Positions 44,619 through 55,034 of a stretch of DNA of 64,000 nt are shown piece after piece; position 1 is the stretch's first letter; every line of letters begins with the position of its first letter. Source of the DNA: Rhodococcus sp040643435. GTDB taxonomy: Bacteria; Actinomycetota; Actinomycetes; Mycobacteriales; Mycobacteriaceae. Position numbers and translations under genes: made by a program. A model generated the notes under the pieces. That model saw only the letters and a program-made list of their open reading frames with translations. It did not search any database and was not told the origin of the DNA. The stretch is taken from NCBI RefSeq assembly GCF_040643435.1, contig NZ_JBEYUH010000020.1:1-64000 (forward strand). The letters run 5' to 3'.

Positions 44619-46100
44619 CTAATCGTTCAGGGCCGCCGCCGAACCTGCCCGCCGGCCGAAGAACGTGCCGTCGCCCAGCGACGTTCCACTGATGTAACCC
44701 CAAGAGTGCAGACCCGAGGTCGCGCGCCCGGCTGCGAAGAGGCCCGGGATCGGCTCACCGTCCAGGTCGAGGACGACCCCGTCCACGGTGGTGCGGAGCC
44801 CGCCGATGGTGAACACCTCGGCGCCTCCGGCCCCGGTGCCGCCGTCGCCGTATTCCGGCGGAGCCATACCGCGGCGCACGTCGATCGCGGCGAACGGGGA
44901 TTGCAATGGACGGAGCCAGCGCTCGGACTTGTGGAAGTAGGGATCCTCGCCTCGCTCGGCGAACCGGTTGTACTCTCCGACCGTTGTCTGCAACGCACCC
45001 TCCGGCATCCCGATCTCACGTTCGAGTTCCTCGAGCGTCTCGGCGACGAAATGCGGTTGCACACCCCAGCGTTCGTCCACGGGGACCTCCTCGTATGCCT
45101 GTTCGTCGAGGATCACCCACACCTCGAGCCGGTGCCCGAACAGGGCGGCCTGACCGACGAGGCCGGGATAGACGTCCTCGTTGATGAACCGCCGGCCCAC
45201 GCGGTCGACGATCATCCCGCGCACCATCATCCCCGGAACCAGCGAGATGCCGACCTGACCGGCGGACATGTGCTTGACCGAGGCTCCGACCGCCTGCGCC
45301 ATCACGATCCCGCGACCGTCGTCACCGCCGTCGCTGTTGACGCCGAGGCCCACGAGTTGCGGCGCGTGCTGGGCGAGCATCTCCTTGTTGTCGGCAAACC
45401 CGCCGGTAGTGATGACGACCCCGCGCCGCGCGTGATAGGTGACCGTTTCCCCGAAGTGCCGCGCCACCACGCCGACGACCCGGTCCTCGTCGAGGATCAA
45501 TCGCAGAGCCGACGTATCGGCGTGCACGGCGACGGAACTCTCGGCGACAGCCTCGCTCAACGCCGCCATCAGTACCTTGCCGCCGAATCCGTCGGACGTG
45601 ACCCGGTGCCCGCGCGGTGCGGGCGTGGCGATCTCGGAGAACGGATAGGCGTTCTCGCCCATCCACATCAGGCCGTCGTCGGTGGGCGGCACCCATGTGG
45701 GCGAGTCCCACAGCGACGGCTTGAAGGGCACTCCGTGATCCACGAGCCACTGAAAGTGCGCGACACTCTCGCGGCTGTAGAGGCCGACCTTCTCCTGGTC
45801 GGCGTCCGGGCCGAGAGCGGCGAGAAGAAACTTCTCCATATCCTCGGCGGTGTCCGTGAACCCGCACGCCTCTTGGATCGGGGTACCGCCACCGAGATAG
45901 ATCTCACCGCCCGACAAGGCCGATGACCCGCCGCCGCCGCTCTGCCGTTCGAGCAGAACGACATCGGCGCCCGCCGCGCAGGCCTCGAGTGCGGCCGCCG
46001 CGCCCGCGCAGCCGTAACCGATTATCAGAACGTCGGTTTCGTGATCGTAGCCGGATATTTCCGAGACATCGATCGGTGTGACGGGCACGCGGACACTCAT
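44619..46100 (-). CDS. KstD-like FAD-dependent dehydrogenase
   Basis: The 493-residue protein belongs to the fumarate reductase/3-ketosteroid dehydrogenase flavoprotein family. The FAD-binding motif is DVLIIGYGCAGAAAALEACA with a matching ALLERQSGGGGSS segment. The middle GVVITTGGFADNKEML and the C-terminal SWGYISGTSLGDGTFFGRR complete the FAD site. The KstD motif Y-x-x-G-G-G-x-P-I-G at the C-terminus is absent, so the substrate need not be a 3-ketosteroid 1,2-bond. A 3-oxosteroid 4(5)-dehydrogenase is one option. The ATG at 46100 has GAGGAG upstream. It converges on the SDR pair, which suggests a common catabolic pathway. Confidence 0.82.
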   Translation of the reverse strand: MSVRVPVTPIDVSEISGYDHETDVLIIGYGCAGAAAALEACAAGADVVLLERQSGGGGSSALSGGEIYLGGGTPIQEACGFTDTAEDMEKFLLAALGPDADQEKVGLYSRESVAHFQWLVDHGVPFKPSLWDSPTWVPPTDDGLMWMGENAYPFSEIATPAPRGHRVTSDGFGGKVLMAALSEAVAESSVAVHADTSALRLILDEDRVVGVVARHFGETVTYHARRGVVITTGGFADNKEMLAQHAPQLVGLGVNSDGGDDGRGIVMAQAVGASVKHMSAGQVGISLVPGMMVRGMIVDRVGRRFINEDVYPGLVGQAALFGHRLEVWVILDEQAYEEVPVDERWGVQPHFVAETLEELEREIGMPEGALQTTVGEYNRFAERGEDPYFHKSERWLRPLQSPFAAIDVRRGMAPPEYGDGGTGAGGAEVFTIGGLRTTVDGVVLDLDGEPIPGLFAAGRATSGLHSWGYISGTSLGDGTFFGRRAGSAAALND

Positions 46101-46531
46101 CGTCGTTCTCCTCAGGTTCTTCTGCGGCCGGTCAGGCCACATGCGTGGTGTGCGGGATCGTCTCGTCGAGTGACTGCCGACGCTCGAGGAACGCGAATCC
46201 CTTGCCCTCCGTCCCGTCCTGGAACGGACCAGGCGGTCATGAAGTGGCCTCACGCTAGGGGCGGGGAATCGGTAGAGCACGGACCTTCCCGCTGAACGGA
46301 TCACATTCGGGGGTCGAAAGTTATGTGCATCACAGCAGGAACAAAAAGCCTTGACCTGCCGTTGGATGGGTCAGACAAGTTGAGCGTGTCAGACTCAACC
46401 TGCTTGACGACAAGAGTTGATCGGGTGCAGGCTTGAGCCGACCGCGCTCACCCGAGTCGCACAGGCTCGAGTCGGGCATGGAACGTTTTCGCGGTGCGCA
46501 CGCACCGCGGCAGGAACATTGGAGGAAAATT
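46101..46531. other. promoter region of the dnaK operon and KstD-like gene
   Basis: This 431-bp gap has no coding sequence that I can support. It contains the HAIR operator at 46379-46399 and the dnaK ribosome site GGAGG at 46521-46525. The dnaK promoter should lie near the HAIR. The -35-like TTGACC upstream of it is a candidate only. Confidence 0.6.
46379..46399. promoter_or_regulatory. HAIR operator for HspR
   Basis: GTTGAGC-N7-ACTCAAC matches the HspR inverted repeat CTTGAGT-N7-ACTCAAG at 11 of the 14 arm positions. It lies about 130 bp upstream of dnaK. HspR with DnaK as co-repressor should bind it and silence the operon until heat shock titrates DnaK away. Confidence 0.8.
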
Positions 46532-48369
<1,838 letters not shown>

Positions 48370-48373
<4 letters not shown>

Positions 48374-49014
48374 GTGCCGAAAAGCCCGAGCAGGAGCCGG
48401 TGACCGTCACCGACAAGCGACGGATCGACCCGGACACCTTCGAGGTGCGCGACCCCGCCGAGGAGTCGCGCCCCGAGGAGGGCGAGGTCATCGAGCCGGC
48501 TCCCGCCGAGGGCGAGCAGACGACGGCGAAGCAAACCGACGGGCAGGGGCAGGAAGCGAAGGAACTCGCCGAGCGCACCGCCGACCTTCAGCGCGTGACC
48601 GCGGAGTTCGCGAACTACCGCCGCCGCGCCGAGGTGCAGCGCACGGCGTCCGCAGAAGAGGCGAAGGCCTCCGTCGCGGCGAAGTTCCTCGACGTCCTCG
48701 ACGACCTCGACCGCGCGCGGGCGCACGGCGACCTCGAGTCCGGTCCGTTGAAGGCGCTGTCCGACAAGCTGACCGGCGTGTTCGACAGCCTCGGTCTGGT
48801 CGGATTCGGTGAGGAAGGCGACGCCTTCGATCCCGAGCTGCACGAGGCCGTCCAGATGGAAGGCGACGGTCACCACCCGGTGCTGGGAGCGGTGCTCCGC
48901 AAGGGCTACCGATTCGGCGACCGCATTCTGCGGCACGCGATGGTGACGGTGACCGACGGCGATCCGGCGGACACGCCGGGTGGTGCGTCGTCGGCAGAGC
49001 CTGGAACAGAGTAA
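48370..49014 (+). CDS. grpE: nucleotide exchange factor GrpE
   Basis: The 214-residue protein starts at a GTG within the GTGA overlap with dnaK. A charged, disordered N-terminus of about 60 residues leads to a coiled-coil helix (LAERTADLQRVTAEFANYRR), then the beta domain (FGEEGDAFDPELHEAVQ and GYRFGDRILRHAMVTV). It releases ADP from DnaK. It is the second gene of the chaperone operon. The next gene begins 32 bases on. Confidence 0.97.
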
Positions 49015-49046
49015 GAACAAGAAAGCGTGAGAGGAGGAGGCGCCCG

Positions 49047-50216
49047 GTGAGCCAGCGGGAGTGGATCGAGAAGGACTTCTACAAGGACCTGGGCGTCTCC
49101 CCCGACGCGACGCAGGACGACATCAAGAAGGCGTACCGGAAACTGGCGCGGGATCTGCACCCCGACGCGAACCCCGGTGACGCGAAGGCCGAGGAGCGCT
49201 TCAAGGCCATCAGCGAGGCCAATGCCGTCCTGTCGGATCCTGCCAAGCGCAAGGAATACGACGAAACCCGTCGACTGTTCGCGTCCGGCGGCTTCCCCGG
49301 CGGTGGCTTCGGCTCCGGTCCCGGCGGATTCTCCGGTGGTAGCGGAGCGACCTTCGACATCGGCGACCTGTTCGGCGGTGGCGGCGACGGTGGTGGTCTC
49401 GGCGACCTGTTCGGCGGACTGTTCAACCGCGGTGGTGCCCCGACCGCGGGTCGCTCGCGTCCGCGACGCGGAGCCGACGTGGAGACCGAGACGACGCTCG
49501 ACTTCCGCGACGCCGTCCAAGGCGTCACGGTTCCCCTGCGGCTGACGAGCCCGGCCCCGTGCACGACCTGCCACGGCAGCGGTGCGCAACCCGGAACCAG
49601 CCCGCGAGTGTGCCCGAACTGCAACGGAAGCGGCGTGGTCTCGAGAAACCAGGGTGCGTTCGGTTTCTCCGAGCCCTGTGACGACTGCCGGGGCAGTGGA
49701 TCGATCATCGACAGCCCCTGCACCGACTGCCGCGGCACCGGCATCCAGAACCGCACCCGCACCATCACGGTGCGCGTTCCCGCCGGCATCAAGGACGGTT
49801 CCCGTATCCGTCTCGCCGGACAGGGCGAGGCCGGTTTGCGCGGTGCACCCTCGGGCGATCTGTTCGTCACGGTCCACGTGCGCCCCGACCGCGTCTTCGG
49901 ACGCGAGGGCGACGACCTGACGCTCGTGTTGCCCGTGAGCTACGGCGAACTCGTACTGGGCGCGACCGTTTCGGTGCCCACACTCGACGGTCGGGTCGGG
50001 CTGAAGATTCCGGCCGGAACGGCCGACGGCAGGGTGCTGCGTGTGCGCGGTCGCGGTGTTCCGAAACGTGATGGCGGCGCAGGAGATCTGCTCGTGACCG
50101 TCAAGGTCGCGATTCCGCAGAATCTCGACGAGAAGGCGACGGAAGCACTTCACAACTATCTTCGTGCAGAAGAGGCGGGTGGCTTCGATCCTCGAGAGGG
50201 ATGGGCAGGTGCGTAA
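49047..50216 (+). CDS. dnaJ: co-chaperone DnaJ
   Basis: The 389-residue type I J-protein has a J-domain with HPD (DLHPDANPG) and a Gly/Phe-rich region (SGGFPGGGFGSGPGGFSGG). Four zinc-binding CxxCxGxG-type repeats follow: CTTCHGSG, CPNCNGSG, CDDCRGSG and CTDCRGTG. The C-terminal substrate domain comes last. The GTG at 49047 has GAGGAGG at about 49031. Its TAA overlaps the hspR ATG (TAATG). It is the family member paired with HspR in actinobacteria (DnaJ1). Confidence 0.97.
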   Translation: MSQREWIEKDFYKDLGVSPDATQDDIKKAYRKLARDLHPDANPGDAKAEERFKAISEANAVLSDPAKRKEYDETRRLFASGGFPGGGFGSGPGGFSGGSGATFDIGDLFGGGGDGGGLGDLFGGLFNRGGAPTAGRSRPRRGADVETETTLDFRDAVQGVTVPLRLTSPAPCTTCHGSGAQPGTSPRVCPNCNGSGVVSRNQGAFGFSEPCDDCRGSGSIIDSPCTDCRGTGIQNRTRTITVRVPAGIKDGSRIRLAGQGEAGLRGAPSGDLFVTVHVRPDRVFGREGDDLTLVLPVSYGELVLGATVSVPTLDGRVGLKIPAGTADGRVLRVRGRGVPKRDGGAGDLLVTVKVAIPQNLDEKATEALHNYLRAEEAGGFDPREGWAGA

Positions 50217-50623
50217 TGGGCGAGACGAGAATGCCACGGGATCTCTCACCGGACCCCGATGCGCGCGTCTACGTCATCTCGGTGGCAGCAGAACTTGCCG
50301 GGATGCACGCGCAGACGCTGCGTAACTACGACCGGCTCGGACTCGTGACACCCCACCGCACGAGCGGTGGTGGCCGGCGGTACTCACCGCGTGATGTGGA
50401 ACTGCTGCGTGAAGTACAGCGACTCTCCCAGGACGAAGGTGTCAACCTCGCCGGGATCAAACGGATCATCGAGCTGACCAACCAGGTCGAGGCGCTGCAG
50501 CATCGCGTCGCCGAACTCAACGCGGAGGTCTCTCAGTTGCGCTCGACCCGTGGCGATCTGGTGCCTGTTCCGCGCAGCAATGCCCTGGTGGTCTGGAAGC
50601 CGCGCGACCGCCGCCGCGACTGA
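50216..50623 (+). CDS. hspR: heat-shock repressor HspR (MerR family)
   Basis: The 135-residue protein has an N-terminal MerR winged helix (VYVISVAAELAGMHAQTLRN, with YDRLGLVTP) and a coiled coil (ELTNQVEALQHRVAELNAEV). The end ALVVWKPRDRRRD has the WKPR sequence seen in HspR. It binds the HAIR operator upstream of dnaK with DnaK as co-repressor. The ATG at 50216 lies in the TAATG overlap with dnaJ. Starting here gives the usual length. Confidence 0.96.
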   Translation: MGETRMPRDLSPDPDARVYVISVAAELAGMHAQTLRNYDRLGLVTPHRTSGGGRRYSPRDVELLREVQRLSQDEGVNLAGIKRIIELTNQVEALQHRVAELNAEVSQLRSTRGDLVPVPRSNALVVWKPRDRRRD

Positions 50624-50691
50624 TCGGACGAATTTCTCCCGAACAGCGAGACACCTGTGTCTGCACCCGCTGCCGTCTGCCTAGTGTGGCG

Positions 50692-50705
50692 TGTTCCACA
50701 CGAAC
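50692..50705. promoter_or_regulatory. inverted repeat upstream of kstD
   Basis: GTTC-CACAC-GAAC at 50693-50705 is a perfect 4-5-4 repeat 23 bases upstream of kstD. It is shorter than, and spaced differently from, the published KstR box, so it may be a different operator or chance. Confidence 0.35.
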
Positions 50706-50727
50706 GGTCGACGGAAGGTAAGCAGAC

Positions 50728-52263
50728 ATGGTGGAGTGGGCGGAAGAATGCGACGTCCTCGTGGTCGGGTCGGGAGCCGGAGGCGCCTGCGGTGCGTATA
50801 CCGCCGCGCGTGAAGGATTGTCGGTGATCCTCGTCGAGGCGTCCGAATACTTCGGTGGCACCACGGCCTATTCCGGTGGTGGCGGTGTCTGGTACCCCAC
50901 CAACGCGGTCCTGCAGCGTGCCGGCGACGACGACACCATGGAAGACGCCCTGACCTACTTCCACGCAGTCGTCGGCGATCGGACCCCGCGCGAACTGCAG
51001 GAAGCCTACGTCCGCGGCGGCGCCCCGCTGATCGACTATCTCGAGTCCGACGACGACCTCGAATTCATGGTCTATCCGTGGCCCGACTACTTCGGCAAGG
51101 CGCCCAAGGCCCGGGCCGAAGGTCGTCACATCGTCCCCTCGCCGCTGCCCATCGCCGACGATCCCGAACTCAACGAGTCGATCCGCGGGCCGCTGGGCCG
51201 TGAACGCAACGGGGATCCCCTTCCCGACATGCTGATCGGCGGCCGTGCCCTCATCGGCCGCTTCCTCATCGCCATGCGCAAGTACCCGAACGTGCAGCTG
51301 TACCGGAACACTCCGCTCGAGGAACTCATCGTCGAGGATGGTGCAGTGGTGGGCGCGATCGTCGAGAACGACGGCGAGCGCCGGGCGATTCGCGCACGCA
51401 AGGGCGTCGTCCTCGCTGCAGGTGGCTTCGACCAGAACGACGAGATGCGCAGCAAGTACGGGGTGCCGGGTGCTGCTCGCGACTCCATGGGCCCGTGGTC
51501 GAATCTCGGTAAGGCCCACGAGGCGGGCATTGCGGTCGGCGCCGATGTGGACCTCATGGGGGAGGCCTGGTGGTCGCCGGGTCTGACCCATCCGGACGGA
51601 CGCTCGGCGTTCGCGCTGTGCTTCACCGGTGGCATCTTCGTCGATCAGGACGGCAAGCGTTTCACCAACGAGTACGCACCCTACGACCGCCTGGGCCGCG
51701 ACGTCATCGCCCGCATGGAGCGTGGCGAGATGACGCTGCCGTTCTGGATGATCTACGACGATCGGAACGGCGAAGTTCCGCCGGTCGGTGCGACGAACGT
51801 GCCCTTTGTGGAAACCGAGAAGTACGTCGATGCGGGACTGTGGAAGACCGCCGACACCCTGGCCGGTCTCGCAGAGCAGATCGGCGTTCCCGCCGACGCT
51901 CTCGAAGCGACCGTGGCGCGGTGGAACGAATTGGCTGCGAAGGGCGTCGACGAGGATCACGGCCGCGGCGACGAACCCTACGATCTGGCATTCACCGGCG
52001 GCGGCTCCGCCCTGGTCCCGATCGAGCAGGGGCCGTTCCACGCGGCGCAGTTCGGCATCTCCGATCTCGGCACCAAGGGTGGTCTGCGTACCGACACCGT
52101 CGGCCGCGTGCTCGACAGTGAAGGTGCCCCGATCGCCGGACTGTACGCGGCGGGCAACACCATGGCCGCACCCAGCGGCACCGTCTACCCGGGCGGCGGC
52201 AATCCCATCGGTGCGAGCGCGCTGTTCGCGCATCTGTCCGTGATGGACGTGGCGTCGCGCTGA
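50728..52263 (+). CDS. kstD: 3-ketosteroid delta1-dehydrogenase (KstD1)
   Basis: The 511-residue flavoprotein introduces the 1,2 double bond in the A ring of 3-ketosteroids, the step that with KshA leads to ring-B opening. The FAD motif is ECDVLVVGSGAGGACGAYTA. The active-site region has the conserved Tyr residues, with the C-terminal GTVYPGGGNPIGASALFAH carrying the catalytic Tyr and Gly. Overall it resembles KstD1 of R. erythropolis very closely. The start ATG at 50728 follows a ribosome site (GGAAGG) at about 50714-50719. A terminator follows at 52277. The other KstD-like proteins here lack the PGGG motif, so this is the genuine one. Confidence 0.96.
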   Translation: MVEWAEECDVLVVGSGAGGACGAYTAAREGLSVILVEASEYFGGTTAYSGGGGVWYPTNAVLQRAGDDDTMEDALTYFHAVVGDRTPRELQEAYVRGGAPLIDYLESDDDLEFMVYPWPDYFGKAPKARAEGRHIVPSPLPIADDPELNESIRGPLGRERNGDPLPDMLIGGRALIGRFLIAMRKYPNVQLYRNTPLEELIVEDGAVVGAIVENDGERRAIRARKGVVLAAGGFDQNDEMRSKYGVPGAARDSMGPWSNLGKAHEAGIAVGADVDLMGEAWWSPGLTHPDGRSAFALCFTGGIFVDQDGKRFTNEYAPYDRLGRDVIARMERGEMTLPFWMIYDDRNGEVPPVGATNVPFVETEKYVDAGLWKTADTLAGLAEQIGVPADALEATVARWNELAAKGVDEDHGRGDEPYDLAFTGGGSALVPIEQGPFHAAQFGISDLGTKGGLRTDTVGRVLDSEGAPIAGLYAAGNTMAAPSGTVYPGGGNPIGASALFAHLSVMDVASR

Positions 52264-52276
52264 GACACCTGATGCG

Positions 52277-52311
52277 ACCGGGCCCGGAGGCGAACTGCCT
52301 CCGGGCCCGGT
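52277..52311 (+). terminator. terminator after kstD
   Basis: A perfect 15-bp stem (ACCGGGCCCGGAGGC and its complement) with a GAACT loop ends the kstD transcript. The exported-protein gene ends just beyond on the other strand. Confidence 0.88.
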
Positions 52312-52317
52312 GTCGTA

Positions 52318-52770
52318 TCAGGGGCGTGTGACGGTGAAATCCGCTGTCATGAACGGATATCCGTCTTCCACTGTCGTCGCGACCGCGAACTCGTGGCGGT
52401 TGACGCCTTCGATGTGGGTGCCGTCGCCGTTCGCGACGCCCGTGCCGTAGTTGTTGGCGAAGAGCGCCACGGTCGCGTCGCCGGGCATCGTGTAGTCGAT
52501 CTGGATCCCGAACCCGCGACGGTCGGTGCTGCCGGCCGACACGGTCTCGGTCGAACCGGCCGGCACCACGGTCGCAGGCTCGTCCACCCACGACCCGTAC
52601 GGGTTGTCGGCCGACGTGAGCACCATGGGCGCGTCGGTCTCGTTGTTGATGGTGACCGTGATGGTGGGCCCGTCGGGAGGCACGGGATCGGCCGTGGCGG
52701 CGGCCGGTGCGGTAAGGGTTGCCGCGACAGAGAGAGCCGCGGCGGCGACAGCGCGGGTGCGGTACTTCAT
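52318..52770 (-). CDS. exported 150-residue protein of unknown function
   Basis: A signal peptide (ALSVAATLTAPAAATADPVP) precedes a mature domain of about 120 residues rich in beta structure (TITVTINNETDAPMVLTSAD, GSTDRRGFGIQIDYTMPGDA). It has no Cys pairs. The shape recalls small beta-sandwich proteins such as aegerolysin or crystal-protein-like families, but the match is only structural and weak. The ATG has GGAGCAAG upstream. It is convergent with kstD and divides the steroid genes. No function is assigned. Confidence 0.7.
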   Translation of the reverse strand: MKYRTRAVAAAALSVAATLTAPAAATADPVPPDGPTITVTINNETDAPMVLTSADNPYGSWVDEPATVVPAGSTETVSAGSTDRRGFGIQIDYTMPGDATVALFANNYGTGVANGDGTHIEGVNRHEFAVATTVEDGYPFMTADFTVTRP

Positions 52771-52865
52771 CTTGCTCCTGCGGTTGACGACTCGTGGTTC
52801 ACAGCCTTACCTGGCCGGCCGCCGAATTGTACCCGCCGGTAATCCACCGCGTCGGGTTTCGGGGA

Positions 52866-53855
52866 TCAGGCCGGGACCAGATCGCTGACCTGGGCCAGCA
52901 GTTCGAGCGAATGCAGCCACGCGTCACGTCCCGGCGCAGACGAGACGACGATGAGTTCGTCCGCACCGGCGTGTTCGGTGAACCGGTCGAGGTACTCGCG
53001 TACCTCCTGCGCGGTGCCCACGGCGGTGTAGCGCAGCATCTCGAGCACCTGCATGCCGGCGGGGGAGTCGAGCAGCATGTCGATCTCCTCCTCGGTGAAC
53101 GTGCGTCCGCGTCCGACCATCTGCACGACGCGTGCCCGCTTGGTCGCCTCGAACAGTGCGTGGGCCTCCTCGGTGGTGTCGGCAGCGATCACACCCACGC
53201 CCGCGATGACGTGCGGTTCCGGATGGTCGGGGGAGGGCTGGTACTCGCGCCGGTACAGTTTCACCGCGTCCTCGAGTGCCTGCGGTGCGAAATGCGATGC
53301 GAATGCATACGGAAGTCCGAGCAGCGCAGCGAGTTTCGCTCCGAACAGGGACGACCCGAGGATGTACAGGGGAACGTCGGTGCCCTTGCCGGGAATCGCG
53401 TCGACCCCGGGTATCCGCGACTCCCCCTTCAGATAGGCCTGCAGTTCGAGGACGTCTTGCGGGAAGCTGTCGGCCGAGGACGGATCGCGCCGCAGCGCAC
53501 GCATCGTCTTCTGGTCACTGCCCGGCGCGCGTCCGAGACCGAGATCGATACGACCGGGGTGCAAGGTCGCGAGGGTGCCGAACTGTTCGGCGATCGTCAG
53601 CGGCGAGTGGTTGGGCAGCATGATGCCGCCCGCACCGAGGCGGATCGAAGAGGTGTGTGCCGCCACGTGCGCGATGAGCACACTCGTCGCCGACGACGCG
53701 ATCGTCGGCATGTTGTGGTGCTCGGCGTACCAGATGCGCCGGTAGCCCCACTGCTCGGCGAGCTGGGCCATCTTCACACTGGCCTCGAAGCTTTCACGGG
53801 CGGTCTCGCCCTTGCCGATGTGTGCGAGGTCGAGGATGGAGAGGGGAACGGTCAC
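52866..53855 (-). CDS. LLM-class flavin oxidoreductase, MsnO8 family
   Basis: The 329-residue luciferase-like monooxygenase has the MsnO8-type start (VPLSILDLAHIGKG), the YAEHHNMPTIASSATSVLIAH segment and HPGRIDLGLGRAPGSDQKT. It binds reduced FMN or F420-like flavin, and its substrate is unknown. It lies downstream of a ketosteroid isomerase and an HsaB-like flavin reductase on the same strand, and likely forms a unit with them. The reductase would feed it reduced flavin. The GTG at 53855 has AAGGA upstream. A start at 53900 is less likely, because it extends into a low-complexity region. Confidence 0.83.
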   Translation of the reverse strand: MTVPLSILDLAHIGKGETARESFEASVKMAQLAEQWGYRRIWYAEHHNMPTIASSATSVLIAHVAAHTSSIRLGAGGIMLPNHSPLTIAEQFGTLATLHPGRIDLGLGRAPGSDQKTMRALRRDPSSADSFPQDVLELQAYLKGESRIPGVDAIPGKGTDVPLYILGSSLFGAKLAALLGLPYAFASHFAPQALEDAVKLYRREYQPSPDHPEPHVIAGVGVIAADTTEEAHALFEATKRARVVQMVGRGRTFTEEEIDMLLDSPAGMQVLEMLRYTAVGTAQEVREYLDRFTEHAGADELIVVSSAPGRDAWLHSLELLAQVSDLVPA

Positions 53856-53937
53856 CGGGGGTCCTTCGCGTCGGGGCCCGGTATCGGCCGCCGGGCACAC
53901 CCGAGGAACAACCCCCGGCGACGGCCGGCTATTCCCG

Positions 53938-54432
53938 TCACATCCGTTCGAAACTGCCGTAGGTTCCCTGGAAGAACAGGAGCGGCCCGTTGGCCTTCAT
54001 CGTCGTCAAACCGGTGACGCGGGCGAGGACGATCGTGTGGTCGCCGGCGTCGTATTCGGTCTCCACGGTCGCCTCCACCCGCGCGAGGGCTCCCAGGATG
54101 GCCGGCGCGCCGTTCTCGCCCTGCTCCCAGCGCACACCTCGGAACTTGTACCCGCCGCTCGCCGCGAATGCCGCGCACAGGGTGCGTTGACTCTCGGCCA
54201 GCACATTGATGGCGAGGGTGCCGATCTCACGGATCTTCGGCCAGGTCGTCGATGTGCGCGAGGGCGAGAACGAGACGAGCGGTGGGTCGAGGGACACGGA
54301 TGCGAACGACTGGCAGGAGAAGCCGATCGGCTTCCCCTCGTCGAGCGCAGTGATCACCGTGACGCCGGTGCAGAAATTGCTCATCACCTCGCGGATCCGG
54401 CGGGGATTGAGGACCGCGTGCTCTGCTGTCAT
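53938..54432 (-). CDS. flavin reductase, HsaB-like
   Basis: The 164-residue flavin reductase (FMN-binding split barrel) has TGVTVITALDEGKPIGFSCQ, PPLVSFSPSRTSTTWPKI and DHTIVLARV, as in HsaB, the reductase of the 3-HSA monooxygenase in steroid ring cleavage. It is shorter than HsaB (about 187 residues). It could serve the adjacent MsnO8 monooxygenase. It has AGGAG upstream. The hsaA partner is not in the window, so I leave the symbol empty. Confidence 0.85.
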   Translation of the reverse strand: MTAEHAVLNPRRIREVMSNFCTGVTVITALDEGKPIGFSCQSFASVSLDPPLVSFSPSRTSTTWPKIREIGTLAINVLAESQRTLCAAFAASGGYKFRGVRWEQGENGAPAILGALARVEATVETEYDAGDHTIVLARVTGLTTMKANGPLLFFQGTYGSFERM

Positions 54433-54510
54433 GGAGAAGCTCCTATCGGTCGGCGTTCTCCCAGTGTCCGTCAGCTATGGCACAAAGCGCGACCGTGCCC
54501 CGCCGGCCGG

Positions 54511-54900
54511 TCAGCTCTGTCGCATGTCTTCGGGAGCCCAGACGGCACGCATGCTGGTGATACGTCCGTCTTCGTCGAACGTCATGATATCGATCGGCTC
54601 GATTTCGTAGGTCTGATCGCCCGCCTTCGTGACCACCCGGAAGTGGAAGGCGGCGGTCGTACCGCTGATCCTCAGCGTGAGCAGTTCGGTGCTGTTCTCG
54701 GTGGCCTCGACACCCTTGTAGAACTCGGCGATCGCGTCCCGGCCGACGCGAGGCTCGCTGCCCGCGGGGTCCTCCAGTGTGGCGTCGTCGGCGTACAGCG
54801 CGGCGATGTCGGCGGCCACGCCGGCGGCCACGGCGTCGAGGTAGGCGTGCACGGTGGCCCGGATGCGCTGCGAACGGGCATCGGTGTCGGAAACGGTCAT
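54511..54900 (-). CDS. ketosteroid delta5-isomerase (KSI)
   Basis: The 129-residue SnoaL/NTF2-fold protein is close to Pseudomonas KSI. YADDATLEDPAGSEP matches the YADDATVEDP region with the catalytic Asp, IDIMTFDEDGRI matches the second catalytic Asp, and the N-terminal Tyr (AYLDAVAAG) is in place. It shifts the 5-ene double bond to 4-ene in 3-ketosteroids, giving the KstD substrate. Its operon (KSI, flavin reductase, LLM) converges on kstD, with the exported-protein gene between. The ATG at 54900 has GGAG upstream. Confidence 0.88.
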   Translation of the reverse strand: MTVSDTDARSQRIRATVHAYLDAVAAGVAADIAALYADDATLEDPAGSEPRVGRDAIAEFYKGVEATENSTELLTLRISGTTAAFHFRVVTKAGDQTYEIEPIDIMTFDEDGRITSMRAVWAPEDMRQS

Positions 54901-55034
54901 TTCTACTCCTGTGATGACATCGGCAGGGACGGTCGCCCCGACGCTATTCGTGTCGTACCGAATGTGGGGCAGGGCTCCCGCGTAGCGGGAGAATCGAGCC
55001 GTACCCCATTCGCCTGCGTTGTTACGCTTTCGCA

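Noticed and set aside
50690..50720. KstR operator upstream of kstD
   Set aside because: The repeat found (GTTC-N5-GAAC) is spaced differently from the KstR box, so no KstR site is claimed.
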